Shown: positions 15,140 to 24,201 of the stretch, piece after piece
How the letters are laid out: every line of letters starts with the position of its first letter
Position numbering within the stretch: the stretch's first letter is position 1
Virus record (IMG/VR): IMGVR_UViG_3300030102_004767
Coordinates: 1 to 34,231 of that record
Length of the DNA stretch: 34,231 nucleotides
Reading direction: 5' to 3' (one strand)
DNA from: a virus
Notes under the pieces: model-generated
What the model was told of the DNA's origin: nothing
What the model saw: the letters and a program-made list of their open reading frames with translations, nothing else
Databases searched by the model: none
Program-made: the position numbers and the translations under genes

Positions 15140-15970
15140 TTAACTAAATAATCCGCCTAACGCAGCTCCTGCGATAGCACCATAAGGGCCTCCTAATTGC
15201 GCTCCTAACATAGCCCCACCTGCCGCTCCTGCTATTGGGTTGGTTCTTGGAACCGGAACTGTTTGAACTTGACCCATCGGTGCGCCGTATGCGGCGTTAA
15301 GGTACTGTTGCAATTTGAGTTGAGGTAAATTAGTATTAAAATTAAACCTGTTGATGTCGTCTTCTAGCGCCATAGCTTGATACCCTTCTGCTGCCTGCCC
15401 CAGTTTTAACAACCTATCGATATCTGCGTAATCTTGTGCTGCCATAGAAGGTGCTAATTGTGTTTGGGCAAGTTGATTTTGTCTTTCTCTTGCATAATTA
15501 TCAAAGGCAAGTTGTCCTGCTGTATCTGTTAAAGCACTAGCAAACTGACTCGTTGCCCGGTCTTGTAAATCTGCCATTGCCCCTGAACCATAACGCCCTG
15601 CCATAGATGCTTGTGAATTAATTTGATTCATAGCATCGAAATACTTTTGTTGAGCAGCATCAGACGCTGTATTAAATACGTCAGTAAAATAAGGGTTATC
15701 GGCTGTTAAATAGTCGCCTGATATAGTATCAAACACTTGTTGTTGCGCCGCAGGTATTAATGGACTACCCATAACCGCTCTATTTTGTGCCGCATCTAAT
15801 CCTGCTTGCGTTTGTTCGCTCGGGCCAACAAAAGTATCGCCGGGATAAAATGATGGCATATCTGACGTTTGATATTGTTCTTTTGCTTGCTCTAAGCCAT
15901 ATTCAACAAATGGCGCTTGAGCCGGGTCTAATTTTTGATAAACAGTTTGTGTGCCGCCTCCGCCGCTCAT
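15140..15970 (-). CDS. DNA ejection protein with C-terminal glycine zipper
   Basis: The protein is 276 aa. A helical, Ala/Gln-rich body (AAQNRAVMGSPLIPAAQQQ and similar) ends in a glycine-zipper segment (GAAGGAMLGAQLGGPYGAIA, about 249-268). Such tails insert in membranes and recur in phage DNA-transfer proteins resembling P22 gp7/gp20. It starts right after the GNAT-like gene (ATG overlaps its stop). The start is MSGGGGTQTVYQKLDP, a common N-terminus for this group of podovirus proteins. Confidence 0.68.
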   Translation of the reverse strand: MSGGGGTQTVYQKLDPAQAPFVEYGLEQAKEQYQTSDMPSFYPGDTFVGPSEQTQAGLDAAQNRAVMGSPLIPAAQQQVFDTISGDYLTADNPYFTDVFNTASDAAQQKYFDAMNQINSQASMAGRYGSGAMADLQDRATSQFASALTDTAGQLAFDNYARERQNQLAQTQLAPSMAAQDYADIDRLLKLGQAAEGYQAMALEDDINRFNFNTNLPQLKLQQYLNAAYGAPMGQVQTVPVPRTNPIAGAAGGAMLGAQLGGPYGAIAGAALGGLFS

Positions 15971-16368
15971 AATAACTCCTTAATATATTTTCTAGGTTTA
16001 AATCCAAAACGTGTCGCTTTGCGACTCCAACCTTTTCTCCATGACTCAAAAGAAATTTTATTACATCTTACTTTTTCTGCAACTTCTTCTATCATGTGCC
16101 ATTTCACATAATCATCTATATGCGGGTCACAATACCCCGCCCATAAATGAAATGTTTGTTCTTTTTGTACTTGACCAACAATAAATCCAATTGGTTTATC
16201 AACATTGAAAGCAATCCAGAGCGTTGAATGTCCATTCAGGATGTCCGCAAAGATTTCCTCTGGAATCCATTGCTCTGGACTCTTTCGTAAAACTAACTCT
16301 AACTTTGGGCGTAAATACTCCCAATACAACTTTAACTCTGCGGGTGGTATGTATTTTTTGTTTATCAC
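15967..16368 (-). CDS. GNAT-like virion-region protein
   Basis: The protein is 133 aa. The order of elements (WIPEEIFADILNG, TLWIAFNVDKPIGFIVGQV, HLWAGYC, then a helix and KISFESWRKGW...FGFKPRKYI) is that of a small GNAT acyltransferase fold, which podoviruses often carry beside their ejection proteins. The Q/RxxGxG/A acetyl-CoA loop is not clear, so it may be a structural, non-catalytic copy. It uses a GTG start overlapping the upstream stop as GTGA. Confidence 0.55.
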   Translation of the reverse strand: MINKKYIPPAELKLYWEYLRPKLELVLRKSPEQWIPEEIFADILNGHSTLWIAFNVDKPIGFIVGQVQKEQTFHLWAGYCDPHIDDYVKWHMIEEVAEKVRCNKISFESWRKGWSRKATRFGFKPRKYIKELL

Positions 16369-16679
16369 CCGATGACTAAATAACTAAATGTTGCGCTTGC
16401 CGCTGTGTTTGCGCTATGCGATATTGTTGCAGAACCATCTACTTTTTCTGAAATAAACATATCATTCATAAATGTTGCCGATGCTGTGTTAGTAGGCATA
16501 AACAAAACAACGCTATCTGTGCTTATTCTTACATCTGGCAAACTTGTTGCCGTTGCACTACTTGCCGCTAAGTTTATCGTGCCTGTTGCGTTTATTTTAC
16601 CACCCATAGCATTATTGACAACTTCCGATATTTGTCTTGCGGTTCCCCCCGCATACGGTAAAACACGATATTGACTCAA
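16365..16679 (-). CDS. Hypothetical virion-associated protein
   Basis: The protein is 104 aa and beta-rich. The start MSQYRVLPYAGGTARQISEV includes the GGTARQISEVVN motif, followed by alternating A/S/T-rich strands ending in a SYLVIG strand. It lies between the gp10-like tail gene and the GNAT-like gene, coupled by overlaps at both ends. A small head- or tail-decoration role is plausible, but the family function is unknown to me. Confidence 0.6.
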   Translation of the reverse strand: MSQYRVLPYAGGTARQISEVVNNAMGGKINATGTINLAASSATATSLPDVRISTDSVVLFMPTNTASATFMNDMFISEKVDGSATISHSANTAASATFSYLVIG

Positions 16680-18097
16680 CGCATTCCCCTTGCTTTAATA
16701 TCTAAGTCGACTCCAACTGCGGCCGTATAGTTGCCACTCGGAGACACTTTTACACGGTGATACCTGCCGTGACTACGCAAAGCACATCTATTCTCACTAT
16801 CTGCACTAGCAACCGCACCGAAAGAAACTTCACTATCTAATCTCGCTCTGCTTGCAATAGAAACATTTGCTGTACCTGAATCAACCTGTGGTTTTGCTAA
16901 GGTAATAATAGAATTTTGACCCACAAGGTCGCCAGTTATAATTTCTGCTCCTGTAGTTGCGCCTGAAAATGCTACAATTTTTCTATCCTCTACCCCTGCA
17001 AGTAACGTGTTGTCAGCAACCCAAAACCTATCATCTAAACTAATACCTAAGTCATCTAAGCTTGCTGAATAGTTATCCAATGACTCAAGCGTAATACCTT
17101 CCGTTTCTACGCTCGCAATAAAATCTGCTGTGGTTTCGCCTCTTGACCATCTTTGAATTTGCCAATTGTAAATTAATATTGATTGAATTGAACTATTGTT
17201 TGTGTACAACCAAAAAATACATCTTCTCACAGGGTCAACTGCTACACTCATATTATTCAATAACGCCAACTCGGCATCATTAAAAAAGAAACGATCTATT
17301 TTCTCAGCACCGATTGGCTGTACCTTCGTACCATCACAAAAATAAAATCCATCATCAGATAAAAAGAATGATAAATTTCCGTATTGGGCTATAGATTTAG
17401 GCTCCAAACAACCTAAACCCCTACTAATAGTATCAAACTGAAAGTAAAGGGGTGCGCCCGCATACGTCATTCTTGAAATACCACGTTGCAAAAATATAAG
17501 TCCAAATTCACCCCCGGTTATGCCGACAATATTACCGCCATCCGGGATTATCTGAAAATCTGACTGACTTGTTGGCCCGCTTGACCAGTCCGTTTCATCG
17601 TTTATATCTGACCATAAAACTTTATTCGGTTCTTCATTTGTTCTACCGCAAACTACAAAATCTCTCACAACACTTACAAAATGCGCTGTAGGTGCGGCAC
17701 TTGCTAAATCTGCAAAATTACTGCTTGTTCCTATCGTGTAAGCCTGTACAATCTCTTCTCCGTTTGCGGCTAGTACAACCTTACCAAACTGTGCAGTAGA
17801 CCATCTACCGCTTTCTCCTGCGCTATAATTGCCCGCTTGGCTAATATTTGTTAAGTTCAAATTACTAGAACTATATTCAAATAACTTTGTGCTAGAAGAA
17901 GCGAAAACCTTTGTCGTATCACCAAATCTACCAGAAAAAACACCGTTTAAATTTTCACTAGCATCATTACTAATAGCTGATATGCTAGGCAAAGGCCCAT
18001 AACCAATTTGTTGTGGTATTACATTTTTAGCCTCAACTAACGCACCCGCTACTGGTGGTTGATCGGGAAGCCATTCGCCGAAAGTTACTTTTTCCAT
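16676..18097 (-). CDS. P22 gp10-like tail stabilisation protein
   Basis: The protein is 473 aa. It matches the phage stabilisation family that includes P22 gp10, which plugs the portal-adaptor complex after packaging and forms the tail needle hub. Typical parts are the VPQQIGYGPLP-like N-terminus, the DFVVCGRTNEEPNKVLWSDI block (about 144-163), and CLEPKSIAQYGNLSFFLSDD (about 230-249), together with repeating strands expected of a beta-propeller. Its ATG overlaps the stop of the adaptor gene. With no tape-measure gene present, it supports podovirus morphology. Confidence 0.82.
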   Translation of the reverse strand: MEKVTFGEWLPDQPPVAGALVEAKNVIPQQIGYGPLPSISAISNDASENLNGVFSGRFGDTTKVFASSSTKLFEYSSSNLNLTNISQAGNYSAGESGRWSTAQFGKVVLAANGEEIVQAYTIGTSSNFADLASAAPTAHFVSVVRDFVVCGRTNEEPNKVLWSDINDETDWSSGPTSQSDFQIIPDGGNIVGITGGEFGLIFLQRGISRMTYAGAPLYFQFDTISRGLGCLEPKSIAQYGNLSFFLSDDGFYFCDGTKVQPIGAEKIDRFFFNDAELALLNNMSVAVDPVRRCIFWLYTNNSSIQSILIYNWQIQRWSRGETTADFIASVETEGITLESLDNYSASLDDLGISLDDRFWVADNTLLAGVEDRKIVAFSGATTGAEIITGDLVGQNSIITLAKPQVDSGTANVSIASRARLDSEVSFGAVASADSENRCALRSHGRYHRVKVSPSGNYTAAVGVDLDIKARGMR

Positions 18098-18705
18098 TAC
18101 GTTACACTCATTGCCATTGGATTGCCGCTGAACTCGCCTCTATCATCAGATGAGGTTAATTGTATTCTTGCTCGGTCATACAAACTAGCCCAAACTGCTA
18201 ATCTTTGGTCATTCATTAGAAATGGTTCTGATTCACCTAATGCAGCATATAACAAACAATCTGGAGCAATCGTTAGAAATGTGTTGCTTGTATTGCTGTC
18301 GCTTAAAAAATCCGGAGCGGCATAATACAATAATTTGCCAGTGTAAGTTGTGTCAGGGGTTGGGCCAAAAACAAAATTAGAGCCGTCCATAGTGTAAAAA
18401 ACAGGCTTTCCTGTTTCGGTTGTACGCGCTGTTCTAAAAAACGTTGTAGGCGGCAAATAATCTAATTGCGTTATTGGGGTGCTGTCTATGTGCAACTCCC
18501 GCAATTCTAAAAAATCACTAGGTATCGCAACACTTGAAGCGTTTATTGTTAAATCGCTAGTAGTGAGCATTTCTCGTAAACGCAAATCTCTCCTTATGCG
18601 TACTTCAGCAAGTTTGATAAAATCAACAATCTGCGTTGATAAATCATCTCTTGCTAAATAATTAGCAACTAAACTTTGTAAGTCTGAATAGGTTGCGATA
18701 GCCAT
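18097..18705 (-). CDS. Head-to-tail adaptor (SU10/gp4-like)
   Basis: The protein is 202 aa. The N-terminus (MAIATYSDLQSLVANYLARD through KLAEVRIRRDLRLREM) and the SSVAIPSDFLELRELHID segment (about 57-74) match phage head-completion adaptors of the SU10/P22 gp4 type, which form a dodecameric ring below the portal. Its order, downstream of capsid and before the gp10-like gene, is the expected one. It overlaps the next gene at its stop. Confidence 0.78.
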   Translation of the reverse strand: MAIATYSDLQSLVANYLARDDLSTQIVDFIKLAEVRIRRDLRLREMLTTSDLTINASSVAIPSDFLELRELHIDSTPITQLDYLPPTTFFRTARTTETGKPVFYTMDGSNFVFGPTPDTTYTGKLLYYAAPDFLSDSNTSNTFLTIAPDCLLYAALGESEPFLMNDQRLAVWASLYDRARIQLTSSDDRGEFSGNPMAMSVT

Positions 18706-19005
18706 TTATATTCTTCCTGTTCGTGTGCGAAAAAACCTATTATCTGGGTCGTTTAAAAATTGTCGGAATGCTTTTTCATCAAGCACTTTAAAGCCTCTCA
18801 GAATACCTTTTTTGTTCAACGCATCTATAACAGTTAAAGGTATAGATGCAATTTTGTTCCCAAATAAATTATCCGACCATCGGGCGTTTTCATCAAAAGA
18901 ATTAAATTCTTTTTTATTTTTTTCAATAATCGGGGTGCAGTCTTGTACGTCTTCAACAATGCACACTCCGTCTTGTTTGTGATACAGAGTATTTTTATAA
19001 TTCAT
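18706..19005 (-). CDS. Hypothetical protein between capsid and adaptor genes
   Basis: The protein is 99 aa, with features such as DENARWSDNLFGNKIASIPLTVIDALNK and FLNDPDNRFFRTRTGRI. No family was recognised with confidence, but short proteins with this ending recur next to capsid genes of SU10-like short-tailed phages as I recall them. A head-completion or decoration role is an inference from position. Confidence 0.65.
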   Translation of the reverse strand: MNYKNTLYHKQDGVCIVEDVQDCTPIIEKNKKEFNSFDENARWSDNLFGNKIASIPLTVIDALNKKGILRGFKVLDEKAFRQFLNDPDNRFFRTRTGRI

Positions 19006-19021
19006 AATTTTAGGAAACCAA

Positions 19022-19073
19022 AGAGGGGGAGAGGGATGGAACGTACTTATGGAGATATACGAATTCCCCCTCT
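19022..19073 (-). terminator. Stem-loop downstream of the capsid gene
   Basis: A perfect 9-bp inverted repeat (AGAGGGGGA at 19022-19030, TCCCCCTCT at 19065-19073) with a 34-base loop fills the gap between the major capsid gene and the next gene. Only a short T-run follows on the transcribed strand, so it is probably a partial terminator or an mRNA-end stabiliser. This would raise capsid mRNA relative to downstream genes. Confidence 0.5.
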
Positions 19074-19090
19074 AAGGTTGTTAGGTTAAG

Positions 19091-20053
19091 TTAAGCTAAA
19101 TCAGCACAAATACCATGTGCGCCTTCGTTTAAGACTCCGAGAGTACACTCAGTGACGATTTGCTGTTTAGCGGCTTGGTCGCCTGCTACTGCAAGGTCAT
19201 TTGTAGTGAATGGTCGTAAATAATTTACTTCCAAAAACTCTGGGTCTAAAACTAATGCGATGTCATCTGCTGAGTTTGATGCAAGCATAAACCTATCAGG
19301 AACAACGCTAATTGTTCCGAAATCGGACATGTAAACATCAGCCGCCCCAATGATAGTCGTTGGAGCATCAGCGGGAGCCATGTATCTTTGCGCCGCGATT
19401 CCTGCAAAACCAGATACCACTTGTTTTTGTGCAGGTGAAACGAGAAGCATAGATGGGTCGCCACCTGCTTCATACACTTCTTTAACCACTGTTTTAAGGA
19501 TAGTTTCTGTAAACGCTCTTTCAGCACCATCAACAGTTCCATCAACTCTCGCTGTAGAACCTAATGAACCGGCTGTTCCTGCGCTTGCAAAATCGCCATT
19601 CGTGTTAATCCACGTTTGTAGCCCGCCTAAAGTTCTGGCTTCAGCCGCTGAACCCGCGTCTTTAACTTGGTTAGATAACAAAATGGCTTCTAAATCACGC
19701 TTAATTTCTTTAGAGGCTTTGGCCAACTGGTAAGCCTGTTCGCTTTTGCGACCTGCTTTGTCGACTGCTTCTAATGTGCGTGAAACAGAAATTGTTTTCT
19801 GTAGAATTTGACATTGGTTGTTAAGACGTGTGGTTGCTGACAATGTTGCTGTTGAAGCATCAGCACCTTCGATAGCGGCGTTGCTAACATTAACGCTTGC
19901 TAGCGCATCTGTTTGCCACTCGTGCAAAGTTCCACTGGCCTTACCTTGACCAATACTATTCATGAAAGGCGTATCTGTAGGTGAGATTGAATAAATTACA
20001 TCTTGCAAGTCTTCTCTACTACCGACCGCCGCATGGTTTGAAAATACTGCCAT
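19091..20053 (-). CDS. Major capsid protein (SU10-like, DUF5309 family)
   Basis: The protein is 320 aa and closely follows the DUF5309/SU10-type HK97-fold capsid family. It has REDLQDVIYSISPTDTPFMN near the N-terminus, the WQTDALASVNVSNAAIEGAD segment, QILQKTISVSRTLEAVDKAG, the KEIKRDLEAILLSNQ spine helix, and the DFGTISVVPDRFM strand. It follows the scaffold gene and precedes a strong stem-loop that probably enhances its expression. No N-terminal scaffold or protease domain is fused, consistent with the separate scaffold gene. Confidence 0.9.
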   Translation of the reverse strand: MAVFSNHAAVGSREDLQDVIYSISPTDTPFMNSIGQGKASGTLHEWQTDALASVNVSNAAIEGADASTATLSATTRLNNQCQILQKTISVSRTLEAVDKAGRKSEQAYQLAKASKEIKRDLEAILLSNQVKDAGSAAEARTLGGLQTWINTNGDFASAGTAGSLGSTARVDGTVDGAERAFTETILKTVVKEVYEAGGDPSMLLVSPAQKQVVSGFAGIAAQRYMAPADAPTTIIGAADVYMSDFGTISVVPDRFMLASNSADDIALVLDPEFLEVNYLRPFTTNDLAVAGDQAAKQQIVTECTLGVLNEGAHGICADLA

Positions 20054-20065
20054 GATTATGTTCTC

Positions 20066-21067
20066 CTATAACATGGCTTCAAAAACATTAGCAACATCTT
20101 TTATGCTGCCAGTTTTTTTAGCCTGTGATTTAAGTTTCTTAATCCTTTGGCTTTGACCATCAGCAGGTGGGGTGACTCCACTCCTAATCATTTTTGGAGC
20201 AGATTTAACTTTCGTCATCACCTTTGGTTTTGCTTGCCGGGCTTTCCAACCCTCATGGGCTAGATCGCACAAAAAAGCAAATCTACTGTCTATTGTTGCG
20301 TTTAACTCTTGATCGGTATAACCGACTGTAAGGGCAACATTTCGCAAATTCTTCTTGATCTCTTTGCCCTTATCAGGGTGAAAGTAGTCTGGAAGTTTTG
20401 TTGCTACTTTTTTCTTTTCTGCTTCTAATCGCTGTGCAAGACGCTTTTGATTCTCCGCTTGTTGCTCTGTAGCAAGGCGGTGTTGTTCTTGTCTGATTAT
20501 TGCTAGTTGTTTATCCCTTTCTTGTTGCTCCGCAACTTTCATCAAATAAGCCTCTGGATTACTTTGTTTAAGGGCAGACAGATCCTCTTGTTGATTTTGA
20601 CCTTGAAGGTACTGGTCTATAAGGTTTATATACTCCGAATACTTTTGTCGCTCCTGAGTGTGTTTTTGATACGCCTCATCTTGCTCCGCTTTCTTCGATG
20701 ATAACTCACCTTTTAAAGATTCAACCTCTTTCTTGTCATGTGCAAGAGATTCCATCTTTTTGCGAACATTGGCTTCAAGCTGATAGTTTTTAACCAATTC
20801 ATCCAAAGTAACCTCATGCTCTTCGCCTTCCGCTTTTACACGATAGGTTTCCGGTTGAGGTGCCTCTTCTGCTTCGGTTTGTTCCTCGACTTGTTCCTCA
20901 GATACTTCCTCAGTTTCTTTGGCTTCAACAACTTCTTGTTCTTGTGGTTCCTCTTGAGGTTGATCTTGCGATGCCTCTCCTTGATCCATCAAACTCATGA
21001 TTTTGCCTGCGGCCTGTTCTACATTTAACGATTCCATGCCTTGTTCTTGGTTAACAGTTTCGCTCAT
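20066..21067 (-). CDS. Capsid scaffolding protein
   Basis: The protein is 333 aa. The first third is very acidic and E/Q-rich (DQPQEEPQEQEVVEAKETEE and similar), followed by long coiled-coil helices (about 95-240), and it ends in a basic KKLKSQAKKTGSIKDVANVF tail. Acidic coiled coil with a basic C-terminal capsid-binding helix is the standard make-up of phage scaffolds, and the gene lies directly before the capsid gene. It would guide procapsid assembly and then leave. Confidence 0.8.
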   Translation of the reverse strand: MSETVNQEQGMESLNVEQAAGKIMSLMDQGEASQDQPQEEPQEQEVVEAKETEEVSEEQVEEQTEAEEAPQPETYRVKAEGEEHEVTLDELVKNYQLEANVRKKMESLAHDKKEVESLKGELSSKKAEQDEAYQKHTQERQKYSEYINLIDQYLQGQNQQEDLSALKQSNPEAYLMKVAEQQERDKQLAIIRQEQHRLATEQQAENQKRLAQRLEAEKKKVATKLPDYFHPDKGKEIKKNLRNVALTVGYTDQELNATIDSRFAFLCDLAHEGWKARQAKPKVMTKVKSAPKMIRSGVTPPADGQSQRIKKLKSQAKKTGSIKDVANVFEAML

Positions 21068-21078
21068 TTATTTTCCTT

Positions 21079-21306
21079 TTAAAAAAATTTCCATTTGCTA
21101 TTATGGACAGCTTTGTTATAAGCAATGCTTTCAAAGTGTCCAATAATCTTTTGTAATGCTTTTATCATTCGATAGGATTCTTCCCTTCCTTCGAAATCTT
21201 CTACCGCACTATTTGCTATTTGCGATAAATATTCATTTGTAATAGTTTCCACCGACTTTTTGAATGCGGTGTTTTCTAGTAACTCCCTCGCTTCTTGTTC
21301 TGTCAT
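21079..21306 (-). CDS. Small helical hypothetical protein before the scaffold gene
   Basis: The protein is 75 aa and predicted all-helical, with sequence such as EQEARELLENTAFKKSVETI and YRMIKALQKIIGHFESIAYN. No family was assigned. Its position between the portal/head cluster and the scaffold suggests a head-morphogenesis helper. Coding is supported by tight spacing (one base after the preceding stop, 11 bases before the scaffold ATG). Confidence 0.65.
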   Translation of the reverse strand: MTEQEARELLENTAFKKSVETITNEYLSQIANSAVEDFEGREESYRMIKALQKIIGHFESIAYNKAVHNSKWKFF

Positions 21307-21307
21307 A

Positions 21308-22222
21308 TTATCCGTGAGTTGAAGTTTTAAAACTTCTTGGGTTATTTGATGTATTTTGTAATTTTGCTAACTCTGCCGCTTCTTTTTGTGCAACAAACTC
21401 TTCAAATGTTTGCGGGTTAAATTGTGGCAGGTTACCAAATCTAAAAGGTACGCCAAACTCAAACCCTGTTGGAAGGGTGTCTGTAAACCCTGCGACCCCC
21501 GATCTAAACATTGGGTTTTGTTCCATGTTTTGCATAAGTTCAACATTATTGGTCGTTGGATTTATTCCGTAAAATTGTCCTGTTAAATTTGTTGGCATAA
21601 AGTTTACGCCGCCTGTGTCACCGCTAGTATCAAACAACCCTGATTCAATTACTGGAGTCATTAAATTCGAAAACCCATCACTTGTAGGAATACTAGACCG
21701 AATATCACCAAGAACAGAAGAAGCAAATACTTCTGAATCGCTCACAGGAAGAGTTATTGGCAAAACTTCTTCTGTAGAAGGTACGGTATTTACACTTTGC
21801 CCGGCATCTGATTCTGCGGTTTCTTGAAATATTCCCGCGTATTTTGTCGGGTCGGATAAAATACCTTCTGCAGTTATCGGGTTAAGGGGGTCTTGTTCTA
21901 GCTGACCTATAAAATTACCGGAGTCTCCTTTTATCGAAACATTAACATAAGTACTTGGATGAGAAGTATTTACCGCTCCCATAGGATTTTCTGAAGATGT
22001 AATAAAACTGTAATTCGGAACATTCACATAATTTCCGTAATAATCGACTTCTCCTGCATCTCTCAGGTTCTTAATCCGTTGGACTTCTGGCAAATTATCT
22101 GCAATCCATTGCCTAGAATTACCAAGACTCACCCCGAAATTATCCATTGCATAATCTCGAGCAGCATTATACATTGATATTACATCTGTTGCATAAAAAA
22201 CATCATTTATTGTTGTGGCCAT
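21308..22222 (-). CDS. Hypothetical head-region protein
   Basis: The protein is 304 aa. The N-terminal 70 residues (FYATDVISMYNAARDYAMDN, IADNLPEVQRIKNLRDAG) are helical and ordered. The rest is low-complexity, rich in S, T, P, G and N, with no recognisable domain. It lies between the 651-aa polyvalent-type protein and the scaffold. This composition is typical of internal or ejected virion proteins, but the function is unknown. Confidence 0.6.
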   Translation of the reverse strand: MATTINDVFYATDVISMYNAARDYAMDNFGVSLGNSRQWIADNLPEVQRIKNLRDAGEVDYYGNYVNVPNYSFITSSENPMGAVNTSHPSTYVNVSIKGDSGNFIGQLEQDPLNPITAEGILSDPTKYAGIFQETAESDAGQSVNTVPSTEEVLPITLPVSDSEVFASSVLGDIRSSIPTSDGFSNLMTPVIESGLFDTSGDTGGVNFMPTNLTGQFYGINPTTNNVELMQNMEQNPMFRSGVAGFTDTLPTGFEFGVPFRFGNLPQFNPQTFEEFVAQKEAAELAKLQNTSNNPRSFKTSTHG

Positions 22223-22245
22223 TTTACACCCTCTTCTGTTCCATG

Positions 22246-24201
22246 CTACATTATCCCCATTGACATCGGTTCATTCATTGCAAAAATACCCATGTTATTT
22301 TGTTGTTGAACTATAGGTTGTCCAATTTTTTGTATTAATTCTTTCAATTCCGGCGTAATAGGTATGCTTAAAAATTTGTATTCTTCGCCGTCTTTTTCGT
22401 TTTTCATGGTAACAGTTTCCACCTTTGCGCCGATTTTTTTTGCATACTTTTTTACAAATTCGTTCGCCTGTTTGTATACATTTGTTGGCGCGCTAGACGA
22501 ATGTGATGCAACGCTTTCAGGCGTTGAAAAAACCGCTCTGTCGTAACCTTCTTCAACTGCTAATTTGATTGTTTCTTTAACGCCCAGTTCGTGTTCTTTT
22601 TTAAAAGGCGCGTCTGGTTTTAAATTTCCTAATTTTTTTCCTAGCATCTGGCTTGATTTTTTTAAAAGAGTTTCAATAAAATACATAGGATTGCGTTCTT
22701 GCATTTTAGTAAAAGAATCTTCATATGGCATGAGGGGTTGCATAAAACCGGCTAAAACATCATTCTCGGCCTGACTGTTGTTCTTTAAATTTCCCAAGTC
22801 CAAAATTTCTTTTGGCGTTATATCTTTTTTTGATAACTTGTTTACCATTTTTTTAATAACTTCTTTGTCAGTATCTGTAGCGTCAAATGTTTGCGAGTTA
22901 ATCGCTTCTTTTAAGGTTGAAACAACAATGTCTTTGTTTTGCTCAACAAAGTTTTCTTGAAGGCTTATTGTATCAGCATCGTATTTTTCTTTGGAGAATG
23001 GCGGCCTCGCCATATTTTCTTTTTGTTGTGCTTTTATTTCGTCTTGTAGCATATCAAATTCATAAAGAGCCTCGTCTATCGCTGATTCTTTGCTAGTTAA
23101 GGTTGCTTTTTGACTTTGATATGCGCCTTTTTGCCCTCGTGCTGATTTATGAAAATCAGATTGTATTTCTTCCACGAATAATGCTTTTTCATTTGGAAAC
23201 TCATCAACTACTCGATCTGTAAACCGCAAATGAGCCAAACCATAAGTTCCACTTTCATCATCTACGTCAACTCCCATAAAATCTGGAGGCACATCAAAAT
23301 GACCCTCCATTTGCGTTTGAGCTATTACCTCAGCTTGTTTATCACCCGTGGGATAATTGTCTGAAGGATCCATTCTGTAACCATAAACTTTAAAACCAGG
23401 AGCTGTTTCCACGTCCTTTTGATTAAAAGTTAAATCTGGATACCCGGTTTCGTGGGGTACCTCCACTCCTTCAACTAACTGTTCTCTTTTTAAATTTATA
23501 GTATTGTCCTTTACAAAATCCATGACCTCTTCTTTAGTGAACTGTTTTTTTCTTGTCAAAAAGTCAGGCAAACCAATCCATTCCAATTCCTCTTGTTTCA
23601 CGTTTGCATCTTTTTTAAGCATGCTTAAAAACTGCTCGCCTGTGCCGGAGGGTTGGTTTATGTTTTCTACCGAACGTAGTGTTGGTGAGTAATATCCAAG
23701 TTCATCTATATCATCAAAGTTGCTCAACAAACCACCACCACCGCCTTTACCATACATCTTGGAAAGCATCGGCTCGTTGATGTCTTTTGACAAATCAGCT
23801 CCTTGCTGAAATATATTTTTCCCTTGACTAGCGATTTGTTGCACGTAATCTTTGATTTGCGGAAAAAATGGAGCAACACTTAGTATTGCTGTTTTCGCCG
23901 CTGCCGTTGGAGTTACACTACTTAATAACGCGTCTGAAAAGTCGCCCGCTGAACTTTCCCCGAATATTCCTTTAGATTGCTCAGGTAATAAACCGAGCTT
24001 TGTTGCGTAATCTGTGGAACCTACAACGTTTTCAGGTTTTACAATACCGCTCATAGTGAATGGCAACCCGAGCAAATCAATCATTCCGGTTCCAATCTGA
24101 GGAATACCGCGGCCAACAGTGTAAGCTGTTTTACCTAGCGCATCGCCAACTTTCTGGGCATAATCACCTAAGTTAAACTCTTCTTCTTCTCGCATCAACA
24201 T
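22246..24201 (-). CDS. Polyvalent-type, probably ejected, protein with EIQSDxH domain
   Basis: The protein is 651 aa. Residues about 20-120 (VGRGIPQIGTGMIDLLGLPF and following) resemble the membrane-active N-termini of ejection proteins. Residues about 330-380 hold HLRFTDR...KALFVEEIQSDFHKSARGQKGAY, and about 555-600 hold PDAPFKKEHELGVKETIKLA and EEGYDRAVFSTPES. I know these paired motifs from large phage polyvalent proteins, where the domain's activity is undefined. The gene starts on a TGATG overlap with the portal gene, a place where MuF-type fusion toxins also occur. A coiled, charged insert (about 385-500) splits the two motif blocks. Enzymatic action on the host after ejection is an inference. 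Confidence 0.6.
   Translation of the reverse strand: MLMREEEEFNLGDYAQKVGDALGKTAYTVGRGIPQIGTGMIDLLGLPFTMSGIVKPENVVGSTDYATKLGLLPEQSKGIFGESSAGDFSDALLSSVTPTAAAKTAILSVAPFFPQIKDYVQQIASQGKNIFQQGADLSKDINEPMLSKMYGKGGGGGLLSNFDDIDELGYYSPTLRSVENINQPSGTGEQFLSMLKKDANVKQEELEWIGLPDFLTRKKQFTKEEVMDFVKDNTINLKREQLVEGVEVPHETGYPDLTFNQKDVETAPGFKVYGYRMDPSDNYPTGDKQAEVIAQTQMEGHFDVPPDFMGVDVDDESGTYGLAHLRFTDRVVDEFPNEKALFVEEIQSDFHKSARGQKGAYQSQKATLTSKESAIDEALYEFDMLQDEIKAQQKENMARPPFSKEKYDADTISLQENFVEQNKDIVVSTLKEAINSQTFDATDTDKEVIKKMVNKLSKKDITPKEILDLGNLKNNSQAENDVLAGFMQPLMPYEDSFTKMQERNPMYFIETLLKKSSQMLGKKLGNLKPDAPFKKEHELGVKETIKLAVEEGYDRAVFSTPESVASHSSSAPTNVYKQANEFVKKYAKKIGAKVETVTMKNEKDGEEYKFLSIPITPELKELIQKIGQPIVQQQNNMGIFAMNEPMSMGIM

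Noticed and set aside
15967-16368. Active acetyltransferase
   Set aside because: The GNAT-like order of elements is visible, but the acetyl-CoA-binding loop is not clear, so only a GNAT-like fold is claimed.
22246-24201. MuF-type toxin fusion next to the portal
   Set aside because: The position fits, but no MuF signature or known toxin motif was visible. The recognisable blocks are of the EIQSDxH polyvalent type.
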